64,000 bases of DNA from Mesorhizobium sp. WSM2240. GTDB taxonomy: Bacteria; Pseudomonadota; Alphaproteobacteria; Rhizobiales; Rhizobiaceae. Location: contig NZ_CP159253.1 of NCBI RefSeq assembly GCF_040438645.1, forward strand, positions 4,516,501 through 4,580,500. The letters are read 5' to 3'. The position numbers and the translations under genes are program-made. Position 1 is the first letter of the stretch; every line of letters starts with the position of its first letter. Below the pieces are notes generated by a model. That model did not search any database. It saw only the letters and a list, made by a program, of their open reading frames with translations, and was not told where the DNA came from. Below are positions 35,620 through 44,197 of the stretch, piece after piece.

Positions 35620-35769
35620 GAGATCGTTTGAGAATTCGCTCCGGCGAGGCAGATGGCGTGGTTTTCGAGAACCGGAGCGCAGCGGACATTTGGGTCCGTG
35701 AGCACCGGAAGCGGAGAAAACAGCGTCAGGCGCCCGCCGGAGAATTATCAAACGGTCTCTGAGAGCCCG

Positions 35770-36234
35770 TCACTTCACGATGACAATGCTGGTGTTGCTC
35801 GGGCCGAAGGTCTGGACGAGTTGGTAGAGATCCGCGGCATGATCCGGGTGCAGCCGGATGCAGCCATGCGAGGCGGGCCGGCCGAGCCGCTTGATGTGCG
35901 GCGTGGCGTGAACTGCGTAGCCGCCATGGAAGAAGATCGAATGCGGCATCGGCGCATTGTCGTATTTGCGCGAATACCACATTTTGTGCATGCGCGTCGG
36001 CTTGAACGAACCGGTCGGCGTCCTGTAGCCCTTGCCGGCGGTCGAGACTTTCCAGGCGAAAGTCGGGCGGCCGTCGATCAGCACATCCATCCTCTGTTGG
36101 GAGATGGAGATGCGGGCGACGATCTGGCTGCCGGAGGCATGCGCGCTGCTGGATCCGGCCTCGAGAAAGAGCGCGATGCCGGCAAGAGCGGCTGCGATGA
36201 CGTTGATGAGTTTCGTGGAAAGCGTGGCGTTCAT
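35770..36234 (-). CDS. YkuD-type L,D-transpeptidase
   Basis: The 154-residue exported protein has a signal peptide (LINVIAAALAGIALFLEAGS) and a compact L,D-transpeptidase catalytic domain: RISISQQRMDVLIDGRPTFA, TPTGSFKPTRM, then HGGYAVHATPHIKRLGRPAS followed by HGCIRLHPDHA with catalytic His and Cys. It forms 3-3 peptidoglycan crosslinks. ATG 36234 gives the signal peptide; the longer open frame upstream is not coding. It is convergent with the lipid operon. Confidence 0.93.
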   Translation of the reverse strand: MNATLSTKLINVIAAALAGIALFLEAGSSSAHASGSQIVARISISQQRMDVLIDGRPTFAWKVSTAGKGYRTPTGSFKPTRMHKMWYSRKYDNAPMPHSIFFHGGYAVHATPHIKRLGRPASHGCIRLHPDHAADLYQLVQTFGPSNTSIVIVK

Positions 36235-36525
36235 GGATGTCTCCCCCAAATGGCCCCTCGGGCCGTCTTCGATGGAGTGCCTTATCGTTCCTGAGTGTTT
36301 CGATTTGATTTCGCCGGTTATAGTTTTGGTTTCGTAATTGTTTCCGGTTTTGCCCGATTTTGCCCACAACGATGCCCGATTATGGAGCGGACGGTCACAA
36401 AGCAGGTAAAAGCAGCATCCAACAACACAGTATTTGCAACAGAACCGCGCTCTGCGCGGCATCGTCCGGATACATTTCAGGCTTAGCTCACAGCCAACGC
36501 AACGAAACGCGCATGGAAAACGAAG

Positions 36526-36825
36526 ATGATACGGATTGGAGCAACCTGGCTGGTGCGGGTGGGGATCGCTACTGCGGCGCTCGCCGGCGTCGGCGTGATG
36601 GCGGATCCCGCCCGCAAAGTAGCCTCGGGAGCAGTTGCCGGTGCAAGCGACGCGACCCTTCTGCACGCAATGGCGCTGTTTGCGATCGTCTGGCTGATCG
36701 CCAGCCTGCGCATTCGCCGCGAAGCAGGCCGCTGGCGGCTGGGTTTCGACCCGCTTCCGGTCAGGCGCGCTTCCGCAGCCCAGACGGCCAATGCGGGCGA
36801 TCCCCGCCGCACCGACAGTTTTTAG
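36526..36825 (+). CDS. Small two-span membrane protein, hypothetical
   Basis: The 99-residue frame MIRIGATWLVRVGIATAALA has two hydrophobic segments (5-25 and about 45-60) and a basic middle, SLRIRREAGRWRL. AACGAAG precedes the ATG as a weak ribosome site. No family is recognised. It is followed 30 nt later by another small frame, so the two may form a short operon. The 290 nt upstream, to the divergent L,D-transpeptidase, hold no gene. Confidence 0.5.
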   Translation: MIRIGATWLVRVGIATAALAGVGVMADPARKVASGAVAGASDATLLHAMALFAIVWLIASLRIRREAGRWRLGFDPLPVRRASAAQTANAGDPRRTDSF

Positions 36826-36855
36826 CACTGCCCAGGCATTCCGAAGGACGCCGCC

Positions 36856-37017
36856 ATGAAATCGAAATTCGCCGCCGGCGCGCTCAGCGCGCTAATCTAC
36901 TTCCAGGGACTGCTCGGCTTTGCCGGCGTGGCGACCGTGTTGCTAAAGGAGCGCGCGCATGCCGCCGACACCGCCTATCATGACAGTCTGCCGCAGATAG
37001 GAATCGTGGCGCTTTAA
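36856..37017 (+). CDS. Small hydrophobic protein, hypothetical
   Basis: The 53-residue frame MKSKFAAGALSALIYFQGLL has a single hydrophobic N-terminal half and a polar tail, KERAHAADTAYHDSLPQIGI. GAAGGA lies 9 nt before the ATG, a better ribosome site than most in this region. No family is recognised. Confidence 0.5.
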   Translation: MKSKFAAGALSALIYFQGLLGFAGVATVLLKERAHAADTAYHDSLPQIGIVAL

Positions 37018-37036
37018 AAGCGTGCGTGGGCGCCTG

Positions 37037-37723
37037 TCATTCACGAAAATCCGCTGGCGGGTCGAACCTGTAGCCGGCGCCGCGAATCGTGACGATGCTT
37101 TCGGTATCGAGCTTGCGCCGCAGGCGCACAATGCGCGAATCGATCGACCGGTCGAAGGCGTCGGCGCTTTCGGCCGGCGCGGCGGCGATGATGTCGTCGC
37201 GAGTCAGCACCTTGCGCGGACTCGCCAGAAACAGCCGCAAAAGCGCGATCTGGCCGGGCGAAAGCTGCTCTTCCCCGCCGGACCGGTGCATGACCAGCGC
37301 CGCTTTCAGGTCGACGGTCGCATTCTCGAAAATGGCGAGTTCCGGGGCCGCCTTACCCAGGCGCGCCAGCAGGCCGCCGATGCGGGCGGCCAGTTCCCTC
37401 GGATTGACCGGGCTTTCGACGACATCGGCCGCCCCGAGTTCCAGCGCCAGCACCCGCTCGACCAGGTCGCCGGGCCGGCAGATCATGATGAATGCCGGTC
37501 CGCTTTCGCCGCCGAACCGCTTCAGGAGGTCGCGCGCGGATGCCGCCGGCAAGCCCCCGGCAACAACAACAACATCAAGGCCGGGCGCGGAAAGCAGCGA
37601 CGCCGCGGCCCATTCTTCTGCAGCTTCGCGGACCTCGAAGCCGCGCCGCTCCAGATGATCTCGAAGGTCACGGCCAGTTTCGCGCGACGCGCAGACAAGC
37701 CCAATGACAGGTCTTCTTGCCAT
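37037..37723 (-). CDS. OmpR-type regulator with degenerate receiver
   Basis: The 228-residue protein has a receiver-like N-terminal half and a C-terminal winged helix (LSPGQIALLRLFLASPRKVL ... DSRIVRLRRKLDTESIVTIRGA). The receiver lacks the phosphoryl site: where VLLDLxLPG is expected it reads VVVVAGGLPA, and the conserved KPF is SPV (ESPVNPREL). It should therefore not be controlled by Asp phosphorylation. It is divergent from an intact OmpR-type regulator, with only 46 nt between the two genes, so it may control that locus or act by dimerising with it. Confidence 0.88.
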   Translation of the reverse strand: MARRPVIGLVCASRETGRDLRDHLERRGFEVREAAEEWAAASLLSAPGLDVVVVAGGLPAASARDLLKRFGGESGPAFIMICRPGDLVERVLALELGAADVVESPVNPRELAARIGGLLARLGKAAPELAIFENATVDLKAALVMHRSGGEEQLSPGQIALLRLFLASPRKVLTRDDIIAAAPAESADAFDRSIDSRIVRLRRKLDTESIVTIRGAGYRFDPPADFRE

Positions 37724-37769
37724 CTATTTTTCCCCACCGCCCAGCAATTTCGGATGATCACTGGACAAC

Positions 37770-38549
37770 ATGTTTATACCCAATCTACTTTCCGCTGATA
37801 GCGGAGGCGAGACCATACTGCGCGCGCGGATCGTCATTGTTGAGGATGAGCCCGATTTGCGGGATGCTGTCGCCGAATATCTCGGCGCGAACGGCTATGA
37901 CGTGACCGCGGTGGGCGATGCGCAGGCGATGCGCGATCTGGCCGCCACCGAGAGCTTTCATCTGGCAATTCTCGACATCGCCATGCCCGGCGAAGACGGC
38001 TTGTCGCTCGGCCGCTGGCTGCGCTCGAAAATGCCGATAGGCATCATCTATGCCACGGCGGCCGGCGCCTCGATCGACCGCATTGTCGGCCTGGAACTCG
38101 GCGCCGACGACTACATGGTCAAACCCTATGAATTGCGCGAATTGCTGGCGCGCGTCCGCAGCGTGCTCCGGCGCGTGCCGCCGCCGGAAGAAATCCAGCC
38201 TAAAAAAATCGCGGCCGAAGCGCGTCCGCGCCGCATCGTGTCCTTCGGCGGCTTCAGCGCCGATCTCGACGGCCGCATGATAACCGGCCCCGGCGGTGTG
38301 CTGGTCGACATGGCCAAGAGCGAGTTCGACGTGCTCGAAGTGTTCCTGACCCGGGCCAACCGGCTGCTCAGCCGCGCCGCATTGTCCGAGGCCATCGGCT
38401 TTGCCGATGAGCCGGAAGTTTCGCGCGCCGTCGACATCCGTATCATGCGGCTGCGCAAGAAGATCGAGGACGATCCGGCCAACCCGAAATTCCTGCGTAC
38501 GGTGCGCGGCGAAGGTTATATCTTCTCACTTCCAGAGGACGGTCATTGA
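37770..38549 (+). CDS. OmpR-family response regulator
   Basis: The 259-residue regulator has an intact receiver: acidic pair VEDEPDL, phosphoacceptor Asp in LAILDIAMPGEDGLSLG, and Lys in MVKPYELREL. A winged-helix output follows (MAKSEFDVLEVFLTRANRLL, DIRIMRLRKKIEDDP, VRGEGYIF). A charged insert, PPEEIQPKKIAAEARPRR, links the domains. Start is ATG 37770; no closer alternative fits. It overlaps or abuts the hybrid kinase gene and is presumably its partner. Confidence 0.93.
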   Translation: MFIPNLLSADSGGETILRARIVIVEDEPDLRDAVAEYLGANGYDVTAVGDAQAMRDLAATESFHLAILDIAMPGEDGLSLGRWLRSKMPIGIIYATAAGASIDRIVGLELGADDYMVKPYELRELLARVRSVLRRVPPPEEIQPKKIAAEARPRRIVSFGGFSADLDGRMITGPGGVLVDMAKSEFDVLEVFLTRANRLLSRAALSEAIGFADEPEVSRAVDIRIMRLRKKIEDDPANPKFLRTVRGEGYIFSLPEDGH

Positions 38550-38577
38550 CGATGTCCGCCCTTTGCTCGGGTATCGC

Positions 38578-40662
38578 ATGATCGGCACCACGCCTCCCAG
38601 CGTCGACCTTGAGATCGCCGATCCGGGCGTGACAGTGGCGGCCATGCGCATTGCGCGCAGGTTAAGGCATGCCGATGACTGGCAGCCGGAGATCGGCGGT
38701 ATTCTGGAACTGCTCGGGCGGTCGCTGCACGTCCATCGTACTATCCTGTTCCGCCTGCGAGAGGATCCCGAACAGGGCCTCGTCCAGTCGATCTCCGGAT
38801 ACTGGCTGGACGAGACCCTGGAAGGCATTTCAGCGCCACCAACGATCATATTGCAGTCGCATATCCACTCCGACCCGCTCCTTGGCAGGCTGGCAGTAGA
38901 GGGCCGGCAGGGCAAGATATTTGCCGGCCTGACCAGCGAGATAGATGGTTTCCTTCGGCATGATTTCGAAAGGCAGAAGATCAAGACCTTCATGTCCGTA
39001 ACGGTGTTCGCCCACGGCCACGCCTGGGGCACGGTGGCAATCAACGACTGCGTCCGGGAACGCACCTGGACCGACGAGGAGAAGGCCGCGCTTGAAATCG
39101 TGGCCCTGGCTATGGGCGACGCCATCGAGCGCTCGCTTTCCGAGCGGCATGTCGGAGAGATCATCCACGCGGCCATGCTGCAGGCCTCGCTCGATGCCAT
39201 CATCGTCATCGACGAAAGTGGTAAGATTCTCGAGTTCAATCCCGCCGCCGAAAAGATGTTTGGCTACGGGCGCGCCGAAATTATCGGCAAGGATGTCCTC
39301 GACACCATCATTCCCGAATTTTACCGCGAGGGGCACGCCAACGGCGGCGAGTACATGCGGCGCCGTGGCGCGCCGATGATCGGCCGCCGGCTTGAAACTA
39401 TTTCACAGGATGCATCCGGGCAGATCTTCCCGATCGAACTGACGGCGACCGAAGTCAAGGTCGCCGACCGGTGCCTCTTCATCGGTTCGATCCGCGATCT
39501 GCGCGAGCGGCGGCAAGCCGAGGAGGAGATCGACCGCCAGCGGGAAAAACTGCACCAGAACGAAAAAATGGCCGCCATGGGCTCCCTGCTTGCCGGCGTG
39601 TCGCACGAACTCAACAATCCGCTGGCCGTCGTCGTGGCGCAATCGACGCTGCTGCACGAATTCGCACCCGATCCTCCGACGAAACTGCGCGCCGAAAAGG
39701 TGCGCGCCGCGGCCGAGCGCTGCGGCCGCATCGTCAAGAGCTTTCTCGGCATGGTGCGGCTGCACCAGACCGCGCAGACGGAAATGGATCTCAATTCCGT
39801 TCTCCGCGCCGCACTCGAGATCACCGCCTATGGTGCACGAAGCAGCGGCATCGGCATCGACACCGAATTCGCCGAGGGACCTCTCACCATTCTCGGCGAT
39901 GCCGACCACCTGACCCAGGTGGCAGCAAATTTCCTGGTCAACAGCCAGCACGCGCTGGCGGCGTGGAATGGCGAGCGCCGCATCAAGGTGCGCAGCTTCC
40001 GCACCGAAGACGGGAATTGCGGCTTTTCGGTCGCTGACACCGGCCCAGGCATACCCGAAACCATCCGCCACCGCATCTTCGAATCCTATTTCACCACCAA
40101 GCCGGTCGGCGTGGGCACCGGCATCGGTCTGTCGATCTCGAAATCGATCGTCGAGCGGCACAATGGCAGGTTGCGCTTCGAGGCGATGGAGCCCACCGGC
40201 GCACGCTTCGTTGTCGAACTGCCGGCCGCCAGCGGGACCATGGTCACGCCGGGCGCGAGCGCCCATTCCGGTGGGCTCCGGCATGCGCTGATCATCGACG
40301 ACGAGCCTGACGTCGCCGGCTCCCTTTCGGATCTTCTGGAACTGATGGGCATCAAATCACATATCGTCCCGGCCTGGACCTCGGCGGCCGACATTTTCGA
40401 CGGATACGAGGCCGATATAATCTTCAGCGATCTGCGCATGCCTGGCTACAGCGGCATCACGGTCTATCGGCAGTTGATGGCTGAACGGCCGGACCTCGCC
40501 CGGCGCTTCGTGCTGGTCACCGGCGACATGATCGGTGCGAAGGTCGAAATCGATGCGCTCCCGGCACATCTCAGGCCGCAGATACTGGAAAAGCCGTTCG
40601 CCACTCTCGACGTGCGCGGCGTGCTTGCGGTCATCAACGACCAGGTCGATTTCGCCCGGTAG
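38578..40662 (+). CDS. Hybrid sensor histidine kinase (GAF-PAS-HisKA-HATPase-REC)
   Basis: The 694-residue protein has no clear membrane segment. Order: GAF-like region (about 25-190), PAS (about 205-315: LQASLDAIIVIDESGKILEF), a coiled linker, HisKA (GVSHELNNPLAVVVAQ), HATPase_c (NFLVNSQHAL, DTGPGIP, GVGTGIGLSIS) and a C-terminal receiver (ALIIDDEPDVAG, phospho-Asp in IIFSDLRMPGYSG, Lys in LEKPFA). The receiver suggests phosphorelay or feedback. ATG 38578 is 28 nt after the response regulator stop; TTG 38563 is an alternative. A hairpin follows. Confidence 0.92.
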   Translation: MIGTTPPSVDLEIADPGVTVAAMRIARRLRHADDWQPEIGGILELLGRSLHVHRTILFRLREDPEQGLVQSISGYWLDETLEGISAPPTIILQSHIHSDPLLGRLAVEGRQGKIFAGLTSEIDGFLRHDFERQKIKTFMSVTVFAHGHAWGTVAINDCVRERTWTDEEKAALEIVALAMGDAIERSLSERHVGEIIHAAMLQASLDAIIVIDESGKILEFNPAAEKMFGYGRAEIIGKDVLDTIIPEFYREGHANGGEYMRRRGAPMIGRRLETISQDASGQIFPIELTATEVKVADRCLFIGSIRDLRERRQAEEEIDRQREKLHQNEKMAAMGSLLAGVSHELNNPLAVVVAQSTLLHEFAPDPPTKLRAEKVRAAAERCGRIVKSFLGMVRLHQTAQTEMDLNSVLRAALEITAYGARSSGIGIDTEFAEGPLTILGDADHLTQVAANFLVNSQHALAAWNGERRIKVRSFRTEDGNCGFSVADTGPGIPETIRHRIFESYFTTKPVGVGTGIGLSISKSIVERHNGRLRFEAMEPTGARFVVELPAASGTMVTPGASAHSGGLRHALIIDDEPDVAGSLSDLLELMGIKSHIVPAWTSAADIFDGYEADIIFSDLRMPGYSGITVYRQLMAERPDLARRFVLVTGDMIGAKVEIDALPAHLRPQILEKPFATLDVRGVLAVINDQVDFAR

Positions 40663-40676
40663 AGGGACAAAAAAGA

Positions 40677-40704
40677 CCCTTCATCGAGGGGCGTCGATGA
40701 AGGG
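40677..40704 (-). terminator. Intrinsic terminator between convergent genes
   Basis: CCCTTCATCGA (40677-40687) and TCGATGAAGGG (40694-40704) form a perfect 11-bp stem with a 6-nt loop. On the minus strand it is followed by TCTTTTTTG, so it terminates the hypothetical gene at 40739-41149; it could also stop the kinase transcript. Confidence 0.85.
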
Positions 40705-40738
40705 CGAATTTACGCCGGAGGTTTGGGCCCGACGGCGA

Positions 40739-41149
40739 TCAGAATATATTCGGGGTATGTGTCAGCGGTTTTGCGCTGGCGACCATGCGAATCTTGCGCG
40801 GCTTGCCCATACCGGACTCCTTGACGATGACGCCGAGGCAATCGGCGCTCTCGGCGCCCCAGGCCTGCCCCCGGCAAGCGCGGTCGGTTTCCGACATGGG
40901 CAGCCTGTAGGTCTTAGCGGTCGTAGCGGCGTCTTCGGTCAGCTTGAGCGGCCCTCCGAACGAGGCCCAGGCCGGCCCGGAGGTCGGGATCAGCGCCATC
41001 GAAAGAAAGGCGGTGGCGACGATGACGGAAAACATCACCATCGGATGATCGTTGGACCGCTGGCGTAGCGCCAGCCGCGGAAAGCGCGCCGGCCGTTCGC
41101 GCGGCTGCCATTGCCGGTCTGACTGTGGGACTGTTGCGATCACGGGCAT
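40739..41149 (-). CDS. Hypothetical membrane-anchored or exported protein
   Basis: The 136-residue frame has a basic N-terminus, one hydrophobic segment (MVMFSVIVATAFLSMALIPT) and a C-terminal part with two Cys: LPMSETDRACRGQAWGAESA and DCLGVIVKESG, perhaps a disulfide in the periplasm. Its stop is followed by the terminator at 40677-40704, supporting expression. Function unknown; similar proteins occur in Mesorhizobium (recalled). Confidence 0.7.
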   Translation of the reverse strand: MPVIATVPQSDRQWQPRERPARFPRLALRQRSNDHPMVMFSVIVATAFLSMALIPTSGPAWASFGGPLKLTEDAATTAKTYRLPMSETDRACRGQAWGAESADCLGVIVKESGMGKPRKIRMVASAKPLTHTPNIF

Positions 41150-41552
41150 CTGAGTTGTCTTCGTCTACCTTCGATTCTTGATATTAGCGAAGGTAAACGC
41201 GGATTGTATCTGACTGATGCTGCGTCGATGCATTTTTGTAACGGGCAGGAAACAACACAATCGGGCAACTGCGCGGTCGGGTTCGGCGCGCCGTTCTGCT
41301 CCTTCCTTAGAACATTGCCCCCAACGGCCTGCGCCACCACGACCAACTGCGCGCAATGCTGCCGGTGCCCGAGCTTTCCGAGACGCCGGGCGACCGCGAA
41401 ATGTGGAACGTGAACGAGGCGATGCAGTCGCGCAGGTAACGCGCCCCGCCGGGCCGGATAATTTTGCTTTCCTCTGTCCAAACCGGCAGGTTTGGCGCGT
41501 CATTGCGCCGGTGGGGCATGGACCCGACCGTCAATGAGAGAGGAAAACAGTC
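41150..41552. other. Intergenic region with no supported gene
   Basis: Short open frames here have no recognisable protein pattern. The stretch before 41439, ending MWNVNEAMQSRR and a stop, reads like coding DNA but lacks a start and a ribosome site and may be a remnant. A candidate ECF-type promoter lies at 41475-41501. Confidence 0.5.
41475..41501 (+). promoter_or_regulatory. Candidate ECF sigma promoter for the yciI-like gene
   Basis: TGTCCA (41475-41480), a 17-nt spacer and CGTC (41498-41501) lie about 50 nt before the YciI-like gene. The shape resembles the TGTCGA ... CGTC promoters reported for ECF42 sigma factors that occur with such proteins. One mismatch in the -35 box keeps this tentative. 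Confidence 0.4.
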
Positions 41553-41900
41553 ATGCAATATCTTCTGATGCTCTATGTGAACGAGGCTGGCTGGCCGAAG
41601 CTGACCCCGGCCCAGCAGGAACAGGGCACCGCCGCCTATGTCGCCTATACCGAGGCGCTGCGGAAAGCCGGCGCGCTAGTCGCCACCAACCGCCTCCGGC
41701 CGAGCGCTTCAGCCGCCACGATACGCATCGCCGGCGACAAGCCGCAAGTGCTGGACGGCCCCTATGCCGAATCCCGGGAGCAGATCGGCGGCTATTATCT
41801 CATCGAAGCGCCCGATCACGATGCAGCCATGGCATGGGCGGCGCGCTGCCCAACCGTCGACCATGGCGTGGTCGAGGTTCGCGAGATCTGGCCGGTGTAA
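41553..41900 (+). CDS. YciI/DGPF-domain protein
   Basis: The 115-residue protein MQYLLMLYVNEAGWPKLTPA has the ferredoxin-like YciI fold and its DGPF motif as VLDGPYAESREQIGGYYLIE. ATG 41553 follows GAGAGG. These proteins are the standard genomic neighbours of ECF42-type sigma factors and may act as their partners or outputs. The sigma gene starts 39 nt downstream, so they are probably one transcript. Confidence 0.9.
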   Translation: MQYLLMLYVNEAGWPKLTPAQQEQGTAAYVAYTEALRKAGALVATNRLRPSASAATIRIAGDKPQVLDGPYAESREQIGGYYLIEAPDHDAAMAWAARCPTVDHGVVEVREIWPV

Positions 41901-41939
41901 GCCGGACCCCGAAACAAGCATCGCAATCGGAGCAGCGGC

Positions 41940-43223
41940 ATGCCGAAACTGGTCGAGCCATGTGAAGCGACGCGCATGACCGCCGGCGACGGGTCGATGG
42001 CGCGCGCCCAGGCCGAGGGCGTCGCGCGACGCAGCTACGGCAAGCTCGTGGCTTACCTCGCCGCGCGCTCCGGCGATGTCGCGGCTGCCGAGGACGCGCT
42101 GTCGGAAGCCTTCGCGGCCGCCCTTGCCGACTGGACGGCGAAAGGCTGCCCAAACAATCCCGAGGCGTGGCTGCTGACGGTCGCGCGCCGCAAGCTGATC
42201 GACGCCGGCCGGCGGCGGCGCACCGGCGACCTGGCCAGCGGGCAATTGCGGATCGCTGCGGAGGAGATCGAGGCCGCAGCCGAGGACGGGGGCATTCCCG
42301 ACAGACGCCTGGCGCTGATGTTTGCCTGCGCCGACCCGAGGATCGAACCCGGCATTCGCGCGCCGCTGATGTTGCAGGCAGTGCTTGGCCTCGACGCGGC
42401 GGCGATCGCCTCGGTGTTCCTGGTCTCGCCGGCGGCCATGGGCAAGCGCCTGGTCCGAGCCAAGGTCGCGATCAGGGAGGCCGGCATTCCCTTTGCCCCG
42501 CCCGGCCGCGACGAGTTGCACGACCGGCTGGAGGCCGTGCTCGACGCCGTCTACGCCGCCTTCGCGGAAGGCTGGACGCAGCCGCTCGGAACTGACGCAC
42601 CGCGAGGCGATCTTGCCGGCGAGGCGATTTTTCTGGCCCGCCTGGTCGCAGCCCTGCTGCCTGACGAGCCTGAAGCGCTCGGCCTGCTCGCGCTGATGCT
42701 CCACATCGAGGCGCGGCGACCGGCGAGGCGCAATGCGGATGGCGACTACGTGCCCCTGGCCGAACAGGACGCCACGCAATGGGACGCCCACATGATCGAT
42801 GAGGCCGAAACAGCGCTGCGGCGCGCCTCCGCGCGGGGCGCGATCGGCCGCTACCAGCTCGAGGGTGCGTTGCAATCGGCTCATGTCCATCGCTGCCGGA
42901 CTGGGCAGGACAATTGGCGCGACGTGCTGCAGCTTTACGATGCCATTTTTGCGCTGACCAACTCCCCCGTGGCGGCAGTCAACCGCGCACTGGCGATCGC
43001 CGAACTGCAGGGCGCCGATGCCGGGCTCGAAGCCATGCCGGAGGCGTCGCCGGAAAACCGGCTGAATGAATACCAGCCTTACTGGGCGGCGCTGGCCGAG
43101 CTTCTTGCCCGCAACGGCGCAATGGAAGAGGCGAGCAAAGCCTACGATATCGCCACGGGCCTTTCGTCCGATCCGGCGATCCGCCGGTTTCTGCTCAAGC
43201 GCCGCGAGGCGTTGCGGGGTTGA
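41940..43223 (+). CDS. ECF42-type RNA polymerase sigma factor with C-terminal extension
   Basis: The 427-residue protein has sigma region 2 (YLAARSGDVAAAEDALSEAF ... PEAWLLTVARRKLIDAGRRR), region 4 (LMLQAVLGLDAAAIASVFLV, KRLVRAKVAIREA) and a long helical C-terminal domain of about 200 residues with TPR-like repeats (DUF6596-type). That layout defines ECF41/42-like sigma factors that lack a separate anti-sigma factor. Together with the YciI-like gene it should form a self-contained regulatory module. Confidence 0.9.
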   Translation: MPKLVEPCEATRMTAGDGSMARAQAEGVARRSYGKLVAYLAARSGDVAAAEDALSEAFAAALADWTAKGCPNNPEAWLLTVARRKLIDAGRRRRTGDLASGQLRIAAEEIEAAAEDGGIPDRRLALMFACADPRIEPGIRAPLMLQAVLGLDAAAIASVFLVSPAAMGKRLVRAKVAIREAGIPFAPPGRDELHDRLEAVLDAVYAAFAEGWTQPLGTDAPRGDLAGEAIFLARLVAALLPDEPEALGLLALMLHIEARRPARRNADGDYVPLAEQDATQWDAHMIDEAETALRRASARGAIGRYQLEGALQSAHVHRCRTGQDNWRDVLQLYDAIFALTNSPVAAVNRALAIAELQGADAGLEAMPEASPENRLNEYQPYWAALAELLARNGAMEEASKAYDIATGLSSDPAIRRFLLKRREALRG

Positions 43224-43309
43224 GAGCCGGCGCACTGCGAACCGATGGTCTCCCGATCCGCAAGATCGGATCAGCAAAAGCGGCGGCGCAAGCCGGCGTG
43301 AAAGCACGG

Positions 43310-44197
43310 CTATCCGCGCCTGAGTTCGTCGACGGCGTGACGGAGGCTTCCTTTGTGCCGCTGCAGCACCTTTGCGGCTTCCTCCAGTTCAAGCCCGAAG
43401 CCCAGCAGGACCGCCGTCTTGACGTCGCCTTTCGCCTGCTCGACCAAGCGCGCCGCATCCTTAGCCTCGCAGCCGACGATTTGGCTGACCATGCCTTCGG
43501 CCCGCTGCCGCAGTTTCGCGTTGCTGGCGCGCATATGCACCATCAAGCCGAGATAGACGCGACCGAGCCGAACCATGACCGCCGACGAAAAGAGGTTCAG
43601 CACGATCTTCTGCGCTGTGCCCGCCTTCATGCGCGTAGAGCCAGCGATCACCTCCGTTCCGGTCTCCACCAGGATGCGGTGGCGGGCCACCTCGAACAAA
43701 GGCGCGCCGGCATTGTTGGCCAGCGCGATCGTTACCGCTCCGGCCGCGCTTGCGGCTCGCAATGCGCCGATCGTGAAGGGGGTGGCGCCGCTGGCCGCGA
43801 TTGCGATCACGACATCGTCGGGGCCGACGCCGGCGTCCGCCATGGCCGCGGATCCTGCCTCTTTGTCGTCCTCGGCGCCTTCGACGCTCTCGACCAGGGC
43901 GCCGAGACCGCCAGCCATCGCGTATACGATCCGGTCGGCGGGCCAGCCAAAGGTCGGCGGCAGTTCCGTTCCGTCCTGCACGGCGATACGGCCCGAGGTG
44001 CCCGCGCCGGCATAGACGATCCGGCCGCCCCGCTCAAGCGCAGGCACGGCGTCATCCACCGCGGCCGCTATGTCGTTCAGCGCGCCGCGCACCGCCGCGG
44101 CAGCCGAAAGCTGGCCTTCGTACATGGCGGCCACGATTTCGTCCGTGGACCACGAGTCCAGATTTAGATAGCGCGGACTGATCTGCTCGGTGGCCAT
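43310..44197 (-). CDS. murQ: N-acetylmuramic acid 6-phosphate etherase
   Basis: The 295-residue SIS-domain protein matches MurQ: TEQISPRYLNLDSWSTDEIV, GRIVYAGAGTSGRIAVQDGT with substrate loop, IAIAASGATPFTIGAL and AGSTRMKAGTAQKIVLNLFS. It cleaves the lactyl ether of MurNAc-6-phosphate to GlcNAc-6-phosphate during cell-wall recycling. The usual neighbours (anmK, MurNAc transporter) are absent. Confidence 0.95.
   Translation of the reverse strand: MATEQISPRYLNLDSWSTDEIVAAMYEGQLSAAAAVRGALNDIAAAVDDAVPALERGGRIVYAGAGTSGRIAVQDGTELPPTFGWPADRIVYAMAGGLGALVESVEGAEDDKEAGSAAMADAGVGPDDVVIAIAASGATPFTIGALRAASAAGAVTIALANNAGAPLFEVARHRILVETGTEVIAGSTRMKAGTAQKIVLNLFSSAVMVRLGRVYLGLMVHMRASNAKLRQRAEGMVSQIVGCEAKDAARLVEQAKGDVKTAVLLGFGLELEEAAKVLQRHKGSLRHAVDELRRG

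Noticed and set aside
41382..41439. Short coding-like stretch ending NVNEAMQSRR
   Set aside because: No start, no ribosome site and no recognised family; too short to call.
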